From Irpex lacteus (lineage: Eukaryota; Basidiomycota; Agaricomycetes; Polyporales; Irpicaceae), in NCBI GenBank assembly GCA_001986395.2, contig MQVO02000234.1:1-13724 (forward strand): DNA of 13,724 nucleotides. The letters are read 5' to 3'. Position numbers and translations under genes: made by a program. The notes under the pieces were generated by a model. It saw only the letters and a list, made by a program, of their open reading frames with translations. It made no database searches and was not told the origin of the DNA. Positions 5,783-13,208 of this stretch are shown here, piece by piece (positions within the stretch are counted from its first letter, which is position 1; every line of letters starts with the position of its first letter).

Positions 5783-6354
5783 TGAATAACAATATAGATA
5801 TAAATTACTCCCCATTATTCTTTTTTTTTTAGAGGGAGCTAGCTCCTCTATTTTAGAAACTATCACTATCTATCTATTCAAGAGTAAAGAATAATCTTGT
5901 AAAGTAAAATAAAAGTTATATTGTTAAATTTATCTTAATTCACTTTCTTTAAATAAAATAATTCCCCAATTTAAATAAAAAGAAATTTTAATCTTTTACT
6001 TATTTAAATTAAATAGATTTTAAGTACTATTCTATTTTTATGAAATAAATTAAAATAAAATCTTTAACTTTTAGATTTTAACAAAGAAAAAATAATAAGA
6101 GATAAAATAAATTAGATCATATAAGAATAGGGGAGGGAGAATCTCTAAATAAATTTAAAGGAAAAAGAAATTTATCTTTACTTAATCTTTATTTATTTAT
6201 TATTTAGAAATAGGGCAAGGAATAGAAGATAAATGAGATTACTGATAAAGATCTAAAAGATAGAGAGATGTTGTTAAATGGACTTTATATTTTTATTTTA
6301 AGAGAGCTCCCTTATTCATTATTTTTCTTTTTATAATTATTTAAGCACACTTTA
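5783..6354. other. Gene-free AT-rich region
   Basis: More than 550 bases without a recognisable gene. A perfect 12-bp palindrome GGAGCTAGCTCC lies at 5835-5846 with a CTAG centre like the E elements. The rest is low-complexity AT. Confidence 0.55.
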
Positions 6355-6597
6355 TTATTCTTTATATCTTTCATTGCTTGTGTTGCTGAATGTGCTAGAC
6401 CTCCTTTCGATAATGTTAAAGCTAAATCTTAGAATATATTGGACACGAGAAGTTATTATTTGTTGTCCTTCGGATATTTTATAGTAACTATTAATTCCGT
6501 TAATTATTCTATTGATTTTCGTAATGGCTAAAACTTGTGGTTCTGAATAATGAGAAAAGTTTGGTTTTGGGTTATAAAGAGATGTAAGAATAGTCAT
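6355..6597 (-). pseudogene. Group II maturase domain X fragment
   Basis: The 80-residue minus-strand frame contains EPQVLAITKINRIINGINSY and YKISEGQQ, then RVQYILRFSF. This resembles the C-terminal maturase domain X of group II intron proteins, where an INRxIxGWxxYY-like segment precedes YILRxSxxxTLA. The downstream frame (ALTLSKGG, one base shifted) looks more like the conserved end, so a frameshift is likely. The RT part proper is missing. It lies just downstream (minus strand) of a probable group II domain I. Confidence 0.6.
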
Positions 6598-6659
6598 AGT
6601 TTATAAATAAAAAAATTATTAAAAAAAAAAGGTACTCAATACTTCCCCAAAACTATTTA

Positions 6660-6959
6660 ACTAAAAATATAGCTAGTACTGACGGTATTGATAATGTTGG
6701 TATCAGATGTATTGATAGCAATGTACGGTTTGTCCATCGATTAGGCTATTGGCCACGCCCTCTTTACCAACTCGGCGACCCTTTAAGCACAAGGTACGCT
6801 GTCGGGCGTTACCATGTTGATCCTACAAACCCGGGCATGACATTTCGGCCCCTCAGCTGCTTAAGGGCAATAGCTGCTTTAGGCTCTAAATCACTGCGGT
6901 ACAACCGTTCTCTATCATCGTTCACTCGCGTTACTATTTTTCTATCACTCGGAACCAGT
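6660..6959 (-). other. Probable group II intron domain I remnant
   Basis: This 300-base stretch is much richer in GC than its surroundings and has no open frame. On the minus strand it holds segments such as ACGCGAGTGA, AGAGAACGGTTG, GCAGTGATTTAGAGCC and GTAACGCCCGACAGC, similar in order and form to the domain I core of group II ribozymes (compare GCGAAAGC, GAGCACGGTTG and GGGTAACGCCC of well-known introns). I did not find domain V or the 5' splice site. Its position next to maturase domain X and RT pieces supports the call, which rests on motif resemblance, not on a full fold. Confidence 0.45.
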
Positions 6960-7002
6960 CCCCAAAAACACTAGTCATTAGAAATAATTCTAACTAGTTT
7001 CC
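6960..7002. repeat. CTAG palindromic element E6 (inverted)
   Basis: The 29-bp core at 6970-6998 is the exact reverse complement of the E4/E5 core. It terminates the RT-like pseudogene upstream on the minus strand, adding GN and a TAG stop. Confidence 0.9.
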
Positions 7003-7721
7003 AATACTTAAATCGTAACCTAATTGTAATACTCTTTCCATAATTTTGATTACAGATCCATACTTCATTGATCTATGCCAAGTTGGATATACATGATTAA
7101 AATTTGCCGCTTGGAAGGTGCACTTTTTAATAGATATCTACTTATCGCCCAAAATTTGGCTGGGTTGTTTCTACTTAACACCAATCTTTGTAATTGATGT
7201 TCAATATATCTATTTATAGATTTATTGTTATAAAATTCCTTGTCAAACAATGGCTCAAATTCTCTTTTTTAGATATTGGCTTTGGTGAACACAGGATGAT
7301 ATTTGGATAGCATTTTGATTTTAAATCTTCTTACGTTGGGTAATGATTTAAACACAGTTGGTTCCACTGCATTTGCTACTGGGTCCAGTTTTAGCAGATT
7401 AGTAATATTTAACTTACTAATAAGGTACTGCAGGAAAGGCAATACTAACTTTATTTTTTAAACTATCGCTATTTCCTTTAAGATTAAAACTAAAGATAAC
7501 AAAACTTTTCTCATCAGATTAAAATTTGTGAAATTATAAAAGACTTTGTAATTTTTTCAACAGCACTTACAACGATCATCTTAATCCAGCAGATGATTGG
7601 CATAGTCCGTGTATCCATCTTCGTCATACTTTGTGAAGGGTGTTTCCATCTTCATCATTTCTTTTCGCAATTTCGTGTACTGAATCCGGCTAACTTGTTC
7701 CGTGAAACCTCTCGGCAACCA
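7003..7721 (-). pseudogene. Decayed group II RT-like ORF, N-terminal region
   Basis: Minus-strand pieces in order are LLKLDPVANAVEPTVFKSLP, KYHPVFTKAN, EFEPLFDKEFYNN, SINRYIEHQLQRLVLSRNNP, AKFWAISRYLLKSAPS, and after a one-base shift FQAANFNHVYPTWHRSMKYG, SVIKIMERVLQLGYDLSIGN. The YPTWHRSM segment resembles the region before the first RT block in fungal mitochondrial RT-like intron proteins. TAA codons interrupt it in several places. Further upstream (7721-7560) the same frame reads WLPRGFTEQVSRIQYTKL and TPFTKYDEDGYTDYANHLLD, which I cannot assign. The catalytic blocks never appear: palindrome E6 cuts the frame. It is probably a different RT lineage from the one at 4481-5356. Confidence 0.55.
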
Positions 7722-7801
7722 GGGTAATTATTTAGAATTGAGGAGAAACATCTTGGAAAATTATTTTATTTATTAATACTAAATAATATTAACAATAAAA
7801 G

Positions 7802-7835
7802 AGATTATAACATTTTATCCAAAATGTTATAATCT
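7802..7835. repeat. Perfect 15-bp hairpin
   Basis: A 15-bp perfect inverted repeat (AGATTATAACATTTT and its complement) is separated by the loop ATCC. It is among the strongest stem-loops in the window and lies in gene-free DNA. It could be an RNA processing or termination structure. Confidence 0.75.
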
Positions 7836-8125
7836 TCTTCCGGAAAATGTGTTAAGGTCTTGAGTAGCGAGTGAATTATCTACTTCTTTCCTTTTTGTCT
7901 AATCTGCTTTATTTAAAGGAGATCGACAAGAATGCTTCACAATTAATCTTCAATTTACTTTATTAATTATTAATTTAATGAAAGAAAATAAAAAGATTGT
8001 GGCAGCATCCAACATGGATTCTAAATATTTTTATTGTTACAGTGACTAAATAATTTATAGTGTATTTTATAAATTATTTTATCTCATTCTTGTAAATATA
8101 AACTGGCAAGGTCATTTAAATAATA
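7836..8125. other. Gene-free spacer
   Basis: No gene, tRNA or strong repeat is recognised on either strand. Confidence 0.5.
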
Positions 8126-8167
8126 CCATAAAACTAGTAATTAGAAAGAATTATAACTAGTTTTAGG
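8126..8167. repeat. CTAG palindromic element E7
   Basis: CCATAAAACTAG and CTAGTTTTAGG enclose a TTAGAAAGAATTATAA-type centre in the inverted orientation. It is more diverged than E4-E6 and lies in gene-free DNA. Confidence 0.8.
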
Positions 8168-8341
8168 TAAAGGTTAATTATAAAATAAACCTGATAACCG
8201 TAGCCGTTTTGTTTTGATGAGATACATACAATCTTCTAATTACTAAAATAGATATGTAAAATCAATTTTAATTAATTAGAGTAGTAAGTAATTTGGTTTT
8301 TTTATCCTTTCCTTAATTAATAAAGGTTGGGGAGAACCAAT
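8168..8341. other. Gene-free spacer between E7 and E8
   Basis: AT-rich, with no gene recognised. Confidence 0.45.
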
Positions 8342-8404
8342 CCTAAAAACTAGTTATAATTCTTTCTGTCCACCCACTTTAGTGGGGTCCTAGTGTTTTT
8401 TAGG
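8342..8404. repeat. CTAG palindromic element E8 (double hairpin)
   Basis: The outer arms CCTAAAAACTAG and CTAGTGTTTTTTAGG pair. The middle contains a second, GC-richer hairpin, CCCACTTTAGTGGG. This double-hairpin layout recalls the double-hairpin elements described in some fungal mtDNAs. Confidence 0.8.
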
Positions 8405-8526
8405 TTATGGAATATTAGTTCAACTCTGATATGTCTTATCAAGCCTGTAATAACAACTTGTTACAGTTACCTATTCATGAGTTATTCGTGACTATTTCTA
8501 CATATGTATAAAAAAATATGTTTAAA

Positions 8527-8600
8527 AGATTAATCCACTAAACATAATGGATTAATCTATTTAGACATATTTATCTACTAAATATAGTTTAGTGGATTAA
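8527..8600. promoter_or_regulatory. Nested, mutually exclusive inverted repeats upstream of orf342
   Basis: AGATTAATCCA (8527-8537) pairs perfectly with TGGATTAATCT (8548-8558). TTAATCCACTAAAC (8530-8543) pairs perfectly over 14 bp with GTTTAGTGGATTAA (8587-8600). Both pairings use the same left arm, so only one stem can form at a time. The structure ends 62 bases before the orf342 start. A role in transcript processing or translation control is inference. Confidence 0.6.
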
Positions 8601-8662
8601 AGTTCTTTTTATTTTTCAATATGTCAAAAGAACAAAAATAATAAATTTTCTTAAAATTTCAA

Positions 8663-9691
8663 ATGTTTTTCTTAAATAAATTTAAGTCTGGATTTATACA
8701 AACAATATTAGGTATAAACCCAAAGGATAGATTCCTTTTTTTCTTCTACGTTATAATCATTATTATTTTATTATTAGATATTAGTCACGCTATTAATATT
8801 TTTAATTTTAGTTATACAGATTTATCCTCCAGTAATTATATACCTGAGGGACATGCTAGCCCGGAACCTCAAGACCCTGTAAGATATTGGCCTAGCGGTG
8901 TACCTCAAAGTTTCAGTATAGTAGGTGTAGGATTAGCTACGTTTGCGGCCTTAAGTAAAATACCTAATTGTTCACCTAGGTTAAGAGTACTAGGTTCATT
9001 AGGGGCTGCTGGTGTAGGAGTAACTACTGTAGTATCTCAAGGAGCTATAGAGAACCCAACGGGATTTAATAGATTTATGTATGGTGCCAGTCAAATGGTT
9101 AAAACAGGTACATGGCCTTCTTTAGAACAAATTCACTCTATTCCAGATAATAAAGTAAATGAATTTGCTAATAAGGCTATAGGTAATCTGTCACCTCAAG
9201 ATAGAGAGTTAGTAAACGAGGCAGTAGCCGAAGTATTAAAAAGATTAGACAAAGGGTCTAATTTTTTACCTACAGATTTTACTTCTTTCTACAATAAATC
9301 ATTAGATTTTATCTTTAATTTAATATCTCCTTTTTTAAAGAGTGTACCTGTAGAAGGATACTTGGACGACCTGATAGGCCAGCAAATTATAATAGAGATG
9401 TTATTATTAGTATTAGTCTTCAGTTTGATTTTATTATTTATTTTTTTTATTATAAATATTATATTTATTTTAAATAAAGATAAAATTCTTAACAAATTTG
9501 AAAATAAATTTGTTAAATTCTATATCAAATATCAAGCTTTATTAGCTAAACTAACTTTAATATATGTACCTATATTAATACTTATGGGATATTTTACATT
9601 AGCTCATGGTATCCATTTTATTCTTACACACCAGATTCCTTATGATTCTTTAGGGGTAGATTTACACAACTACATCTTTCCTAAAAAATAA
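8663..9691 (+). CDS. orf342, membrane protein of unknown function
   Basis: This is the longest intact frame in the window. Predicted membrane segments by eye lie at about residues 23-48 (FLFFFYVIIIIILLL), 82-125 (a Gly/Ala-rich pair including SIVGVGLATFAAL and GSLGAAGVGVTTVV), 238-270 (IIIEMLLLVLVFSLILLFIF) and 294-325 (LTLIYVPILILMGYF, HGIHFIL). Between them are a Pro-rich segment (PEPQDPVRYWPSGVP, about residues 68-82) and a hydrophilic loop (about 145-225). It has no homing endonuclease, polymerase or respiratory-complex motif. Both Trp codons are TGG and no TGA occurs, so it reads the same in codes 1 and 4. AT-rich third positions fit long residence in mtDNA. The start at 8663 is the first ATG after nested inverted repeats and gives an N-terminal charged segment before the first helix. 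I do not recognise a family. Confidence 0.85.
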   Translation: MFFLNKFKSGFIQTILGINPKDRFLFFFYVIIIIILLLDISHAINIFNFSYTDLSSSNYIPEGHASPEPQDPVRYWPSGVPQSFSIVGVGLATFAALSKIPNCSPRLRVLGSLGAAGVGVTTVVSQGAIENPTGFNRFMYGASQMVKTGTWPSLEQIHSIPDNKVNEFANKAIGNLSPQDRELVNEAVAEVLKRLDKGSNFLPTDFTSFYNKSLDFIFNLISPFLKSVPVEGYLDDLIGQQIIIEMLLLVLVFSLILLFIFFIINIIFILNKDKILNKFENKFVKFYIKYQALLAKLTLIYVPILILMGYFTLAHGIHFILTHQIPYDSLGVDLHNYIFPKK

Positions 9692-10149
9692 AATTAACTA
9701 TACCCCCTACATTCACCCTTTATTTTATTATAAAAATTAAGAGGTAAATGGAAAAAATATAGTTAAAATTAATTCTATTATTCTAAATTATTTTTATAAC
9801 CCCCTGTCTCCATCTTAGATCAACATTCCACTGTATCCTTATTTCCTTTTGTTTTATGAATAAATAGGGGCAGTAAGACAATTTGGAGATTAGGCTAGAG
9901 CTAAAACGGGGGGACAAAGTTTAGTGTTTAGTGTACATACTCAGAGTTACACCTAGAATAATCGTATGATTATTACTCGTTTTTATTAAAAAAAGGAGAG
10001 ACCAGGATACAAAAGAAATTAATTATAATTAAAGAAGAAAGAATAGAGTGTCCTCCCTCCAATTAACTCCCTCTCTCCTAAATTAAATTTTGGGGGAAGG
10101 ATAATTAAAATAAATAAAATAAAATATATTAGAAAAGAAAGTGAATAAG
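9692..10149. other. Gene-free spacer before rnl piece
   Basis: Inverted segments TTAACTATA (about 9694-9702) and TATAGTTAA (about 9759-9767) could close a long stem behind orf342. AATAATC/GATTATT forms a 7-bp hairpin at about 9957-9974. No coding or rRNA domains I-III are visible. Confidence 0.5.
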
Positions 10150-11160
10150 ATAATTTCGGTAAATGAACTCGGCAAAACATATTTACCACGTTCGTCAAAA
10201 GGAAATAATAAAGTACATATCGCGCAACTGTTTACTAAAAACACAGCACTTTGCTAAAATGAAAATTATTGTATAAAGTGTGAGGTCTGCCCAATGCTTA
10301 TTAATAAAGTATAATATTTAACGATATTATAATTAAAGTTTAAGTCAATGGCTATGAGAGTCATAATGTACCAAAATGCCTTGTCTACTAATTATAGTCT
10401 TGCAACAATGATAGAATGATGCGATAACTGTATCTACCGAAATCTTAGTGAAATTGAATTAGCGGTGAAGATGCCGTTTTCCTAAAGTTAGACGAGAAGA
10501 CCCTGTGCAGCTTTACTATAGCCTAATTAGTTGTATCTATTTTATTCTCCTTTTAGAATATTAAGTAAATATATTGATATATCTTTGAAATACTTAAATT
10601 AGAAATTATAGATACTGATCTTATTTGGTAATTAATTGATAATTATTTAAATTCTTAATTACGTTTAATATTATATTAAATATTAAATAAAAAAACATAA
10701 GAGACAGCTTTAGTCTGATAGTTTAAATGGGGCGTTGATTTCATAAAATGTAACTGAATATGACCATTTACAATTAAATTTATAAATATTAAATTTTGGT
10801 GAGATTAATGAAAAATTCATTAATATTGTTAAAAATATTAAATTATATTAATATTAATAAAGATTAAATAATGTATAGTTAATCTGAAAGTGAAATCAGA
10901 GATATTATTGTTAAAAATAATAAAAAGTAAGTAAAATAGTATAACTATGCAATAAATTTTGACTTACAAGTCGGAATTATACGTAAGTAGGGTATAGTGA
11001 ACAGATCGTATTTATAGTAAAAAGCGATCGATAACGAATAAAAGCTACGCCAGGGATAACAGCATGGTAACGCGAGAGAGTAGATATTGTAAGCGTTGTT
11101 CGTGACCTTGATGTCGACTCAACCTATCCTATTGGTCGTATAAGCTAAAATAAATTTAAT
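10150..11160 (+). rRNA. rnl: Partial large-subunit rRNA, domains IV-V
   Basis: Landmarks in order match bacterial 23S rRNA from about E. coli position 1650 to 2540: TGAACTCGGCAAAAC, CAACTGTTTACTAAAAACAC, AGCACTTTGC, GCCTTGTC, GTGAAATTGAA, GGTGAAGATGC, GACGAGAAGACCCTGTGCAG, CTTTACTATAGCC, CCAGGGATAACAG (peptidyl-transferase centre), and CTTGATGTCGACTC. Domains I-III are absent upstream and the A-loop, P-loop-closing helices and sarcin-ricin loop are absent downstream; no continuation appears in this window. Helix 69 and its 3' flank, nearly universal in rRNA, are strongly altered (GGCTATGAGAGTCATAATGT), as is the GAGAGTTCATATCGACGG region. It could be one exon or piece of a fragmented rnl, or a decaying duplicate. 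Confidence 0.8.
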
Positions 11161-11274
11161 ATTAATTTGAAATAAAGGTTTATAAGAACCTATAAAAATA
11201 GATAAAAAAAGAAGAGAATTAAGAGATATTAATATAAATAGATTTAATTAAATAATTATAATTATTATTATTAT

Positions 11275-11326
11275 AATAAGGAAATAAAGTATAAACTAAA
11301 AAATTTACTTCTTATACTTCCTTATT
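11275..11326. terminator. Long stem-loop between convergent genes
   Basis: AATAAGG plus AAGTATAA on the left pair with TTATACTT plus CCTTATT on the right, with a small bulge, giving about 15 bp. It lies between the plus-strand rnl piece and the minus-strand zinc-ribbon ORF, so it could serve as a bidirectional 3'-end processing signal. This is inferred from position. Confidence 0.45.
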
Positions 11327-11334
11327 ATTTATAA

Positions 11335-11697
11335 CTAAATAAACTTTAAACTATTAAATATTTTTCAGTAAGGATTATCAGTATCAATCTGGTATTCTAA
11401 ATAGCTATAACGGTTTATCGCAACATTACTATTATTAGAACTGTCACAACTTTTACATTTTTCTATTAAGAATTCTTTGTCTTTAAGATCCTTTCCAGAA
11501 TATCAAGTTTTACCTTTTTTATCTTCAAATTTATTAATATCGGCATCTGTAGATACTCAAGTATAAGCACTGTGTCAGCTTCTTTTGCAATTTAAGCATT
11601 TTCACTGACCAAAATATCTTCCATATTCAATACCATCTATTAATTCAGTTTTTAAGGGTCTAATATATAATTCATTATTATTTCTTTTTATTTTCAT
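11335..11697 (-). CDS. Zinc-ribbon protein, 3CxxC-like, read with TGA as Trp
   Basis: Reading the minus strand from ATG 11697 with code 4 gives an unbroken 120-residue protein ending at TAG (11337-11335). It has a four-cysteine zinc-binding pattern: CLNC at residues 34-37 followed by KRSWHSAYTW, and CKSC at 81-84. The layout FGQWKCLNCKRSWHSAYTWV ... EKCKSC resembles the zf-3CxxC family, though the third CxxC is not present. All five Trp codons (residues 32, 41, 47, 65, 111) are TGA and none is TGG, and Trp41 is at the conserved CxxCxxxW position. Five in-frame TGA codons in an otherwise open frame, at sensible sites, are strong evidence for a real code 4 gene. In the standard code it would appear broken. 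The next upstream ATG in frame (11823) would read antisense through another ORF, so I prefer 11697. Function unknown; nucleic-acid or protein binding is a guess. Confidence 0.75.
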
Positions 11698-11729
11698 GGT
11701 TTGTACATATTTTTGATGACTATATAATC

Positions 11730-12365
11730 CCAAAACCTCCGGTAGAACCATCAGGAGGAGATTATAAAGTATGGAAATGGGGTGAAGGTTCCTATGACAA
11801 TAGACCAATAAACCCAAATCCATTTTCTAAAGATACACTTGAAAAATATCCTACTCCAAGATATGAAACTTATGATTATAATCCTTATAATACAGTATAT
11901 AATCAAAGAGCAGGATGGACATTTTATGATATAGCTTGGTATACTGGTATAGCTCTTTCAGTAGTAGCAGTAGCAGGATTAATATATATAATTTCAAATG
12001 GAACTTTAGCAGATTATATTGCAGGTTCTAACTCTAATAATAATCCAGCTAATCCACCTAATCCACCTAATCCACCTTCACCACCTTCACCTGTAGATGC
12101 TACTGATATAATTATTCAAGATAATAGAACCCCCGGTGCTATAACTTTATTAGGTTATAGAATTTCAAATTCTCTTTCTACTATAGGATCATACTTAAAT
12201 CCTTATAACTATTATACTCCACAACATATAGAAAATAGAGAATTTACAAATTTTTTACAAAGACAATACTCAATGAATACTGCAGATAGAAGTATATATC
12301 CATTTACAGAAATAAATCCATACCCAAAAAAACTAATTGTTTCATCCGCAATTATTAAAATTTAA
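11730..12365 (+). pseudogene. 5'-truncated membrane ORF, function unknown
   Basis: The frame is open from 11664 to TAA at 12363-12365 but contains no ATG until near its end. Convincing protein sequence begins at about 11730 with PKPPVEPSGGDYKVWKWGEG. An acidic/aromatic region (PTPRYETYDYNPYNT) leads to one transmembrane segment (WYTGIALSVVAVAGLIYII), a Pro-rich linker with tandem NPP and SPP repeats, and a C-terminal domain (PGAITLLGYRISNSLSTIG, YTPQHIENREFTNFLQRQYS). All four Trp codons are TGG. The last residues after NPYP and the stop come from palindrome E9. The 5' end abuts the divergent zinc-ribbon ORF, so the true start is lost, non-ATG, or joined by an intron. I recognise no family. 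Confidence 0.6.
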
Positions 12366-12404
12366 TTAAATTAAATTTTAATTAGAGCCTAGTTTTGGGG
12401 GTGG
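12323..12404. repeat. CTAG palindromic element E9 (long form)
   Basis: Outer arms ATACCCAAAAAAACTA and CTAGTTTTGGGGGTGGTAT enclose the same A/T palindrome as E2; 46 bases (12351-12396) are identical to E2. It sits between two convergent frames and supplies the stop of both: the plus-strand membrane ORF and the minus-strand GIY-YIG gene. Confidence 0.88.
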
Positions 12405-12933
12405 TATTATTTTTAGCCATTCTTTCTAAATGATCTTCAGATAATTTTCGATCTAACATAATCTCTCTTTTAAACTTCAGGACTTCTTCGGATTCATTTC
12501 TACTTTTGGAAGCTTCACTCATAAGTTTAAGAGAGGCTTCGCTATGTTTGTATCCCAAATTAGACCCAGCTATTTTTAATATATTGTATTCGGGATTTAA
12601 TTTATCTATGTAGAATTGCTCTCTATCTAGTACTATTAAAATAGGACAATATTCTAAAATTTCTAATCTAAACCCTGCATAACCATCTTTTAAAAGAGCC
12701 TTACAAATAAGAGATGCACCTCTCTTACTGCTTGACAAATAGCTATGATTAAAGTATCATCTAAATCTATCATCCTGCATAGTAGAAGAACCTACATAAC
12801 TTTTTCCTGAATCTTTGTGAACTCAACGGTAAACACCAGATTTACCTTTATTTTGTTTAACGATCAATCCTTTATGTTCATCAGGATTAGTATAAATTAC
12901 AACAGGTTCAAGTTAAGATGAAGAAGTAGACAT
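12382..12933 (-). pseudogene. GIY-YIG homing endonuclease, nearly intact
   Basis: From ATG 12933, with TGA as Trp, the frame reads MSTSSS, then a TAA (12915-12913), then LEPVVIYTNPDEHKG onward without break. GVYRW and, about 10 residues later, YVGSS are the GIY and YIG motifs. A conserved Arg region (DDRFRWYFNHSYL), LEILEYCP and REQFYIDKLNPEYN, which contains the catalytic-type Glu, follow. The NUMOD-like segment GYKHSEASLKLMSEASKSR comes next. The C-terminus ends prematurely as NNTTPKTRL, with the last codons and stop from palindrome E9. Two Trp codons are TGA. The single early TAA leaves the nuclease domain whole, so a downstream start, an upstream in-frame fusion, or a sequence error could still give an active nickase-like domain. 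Confidence 0.85.
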
Positions 12934-13080
12934 AGTTCTTATGTTTATTTCCCCATTAAAGTGTGTTTTATCCTTTTTAAAAAGATATTTAAATTGGGAT
13001 TCTCCCTCCCCTAAACTTATATTACTATTTAATTCAATTATGAGGTATCCGGGTAAGTCCTAGGCGTATACCACAGTATT
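12934..13080. other. Spacer with GC-rich hairpin
   Basis: At about 13041-13072 GGTATCC and GTATACC arms flank CGGGTAAGTCCTAGGC, a GC-richer patch that may fold imperfectly. I see no gene. Confidence 0.4.
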
Positions 13081-13197
13081 TTAGTTTACTAATTTAAACA
13101 AATATTTTCCTTTAAAAGCATTAGTTCTATTTTCTTTTAAATATAAAGATATACTGGGTTGCTTCGGACTCGATATTAACCATCCACTTATTGTCAT
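13081..13197 (-). pseudogene. Second C-terminal tail of a NUMOD1 endonuclease
   Basis: From 13197 the minus strand reads MTISGWLISSPKQPSISLYL, then KENRTNAFKGKYLFKLVN and TAA. The stretch SISLY...NAFKGKYLFKLVN closely parallels SISVY...TPFRGIYLFKLV at the end of the gene just upstream (stop at 13209). It is out of frame with it, so this is a duplicated, diverged 3' end, such as an insertion of a related element would leave behind. Confidence 0.6.
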
Positions 13198-13208
13198 GTT
13201 AGACAAAC

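Noticed and set aside
9289..9495. Minus-strand 68-residue ORF
   Set aside because: It is antisense to the orf342 coding sequence.
8663..9691. orf342 as a respiratory subunit such as nad or atp gene
   Set aside because: None of the diagnostic motifs of nad, cox, cob or atp proteins is present; only general hydrophobicity is shared.
10150..11160. Bacterial or nuclear origin of the rRNA
   Set aside because: Extreme AT content, TGA-Trp frames and tRNA style around it fit mitochondria; the sequence lacks normal bacterial or nuclear rRNA variable regions.
11698..11823. Upstream extension of the zinc-ribbon ORF to ATG 11823
   Set aside because: This part is antisense to the convincing plus-strand membrane ORF and has no zinc-ribbon features; ATG 11697 is a better start.
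1587..12404. Dispersed palindromes as a CRISPR array
   Set aside because: Copies are kilobases apart, in both orientations, lack regular spacers and cas genes, and lie in mitochondrial DNA.
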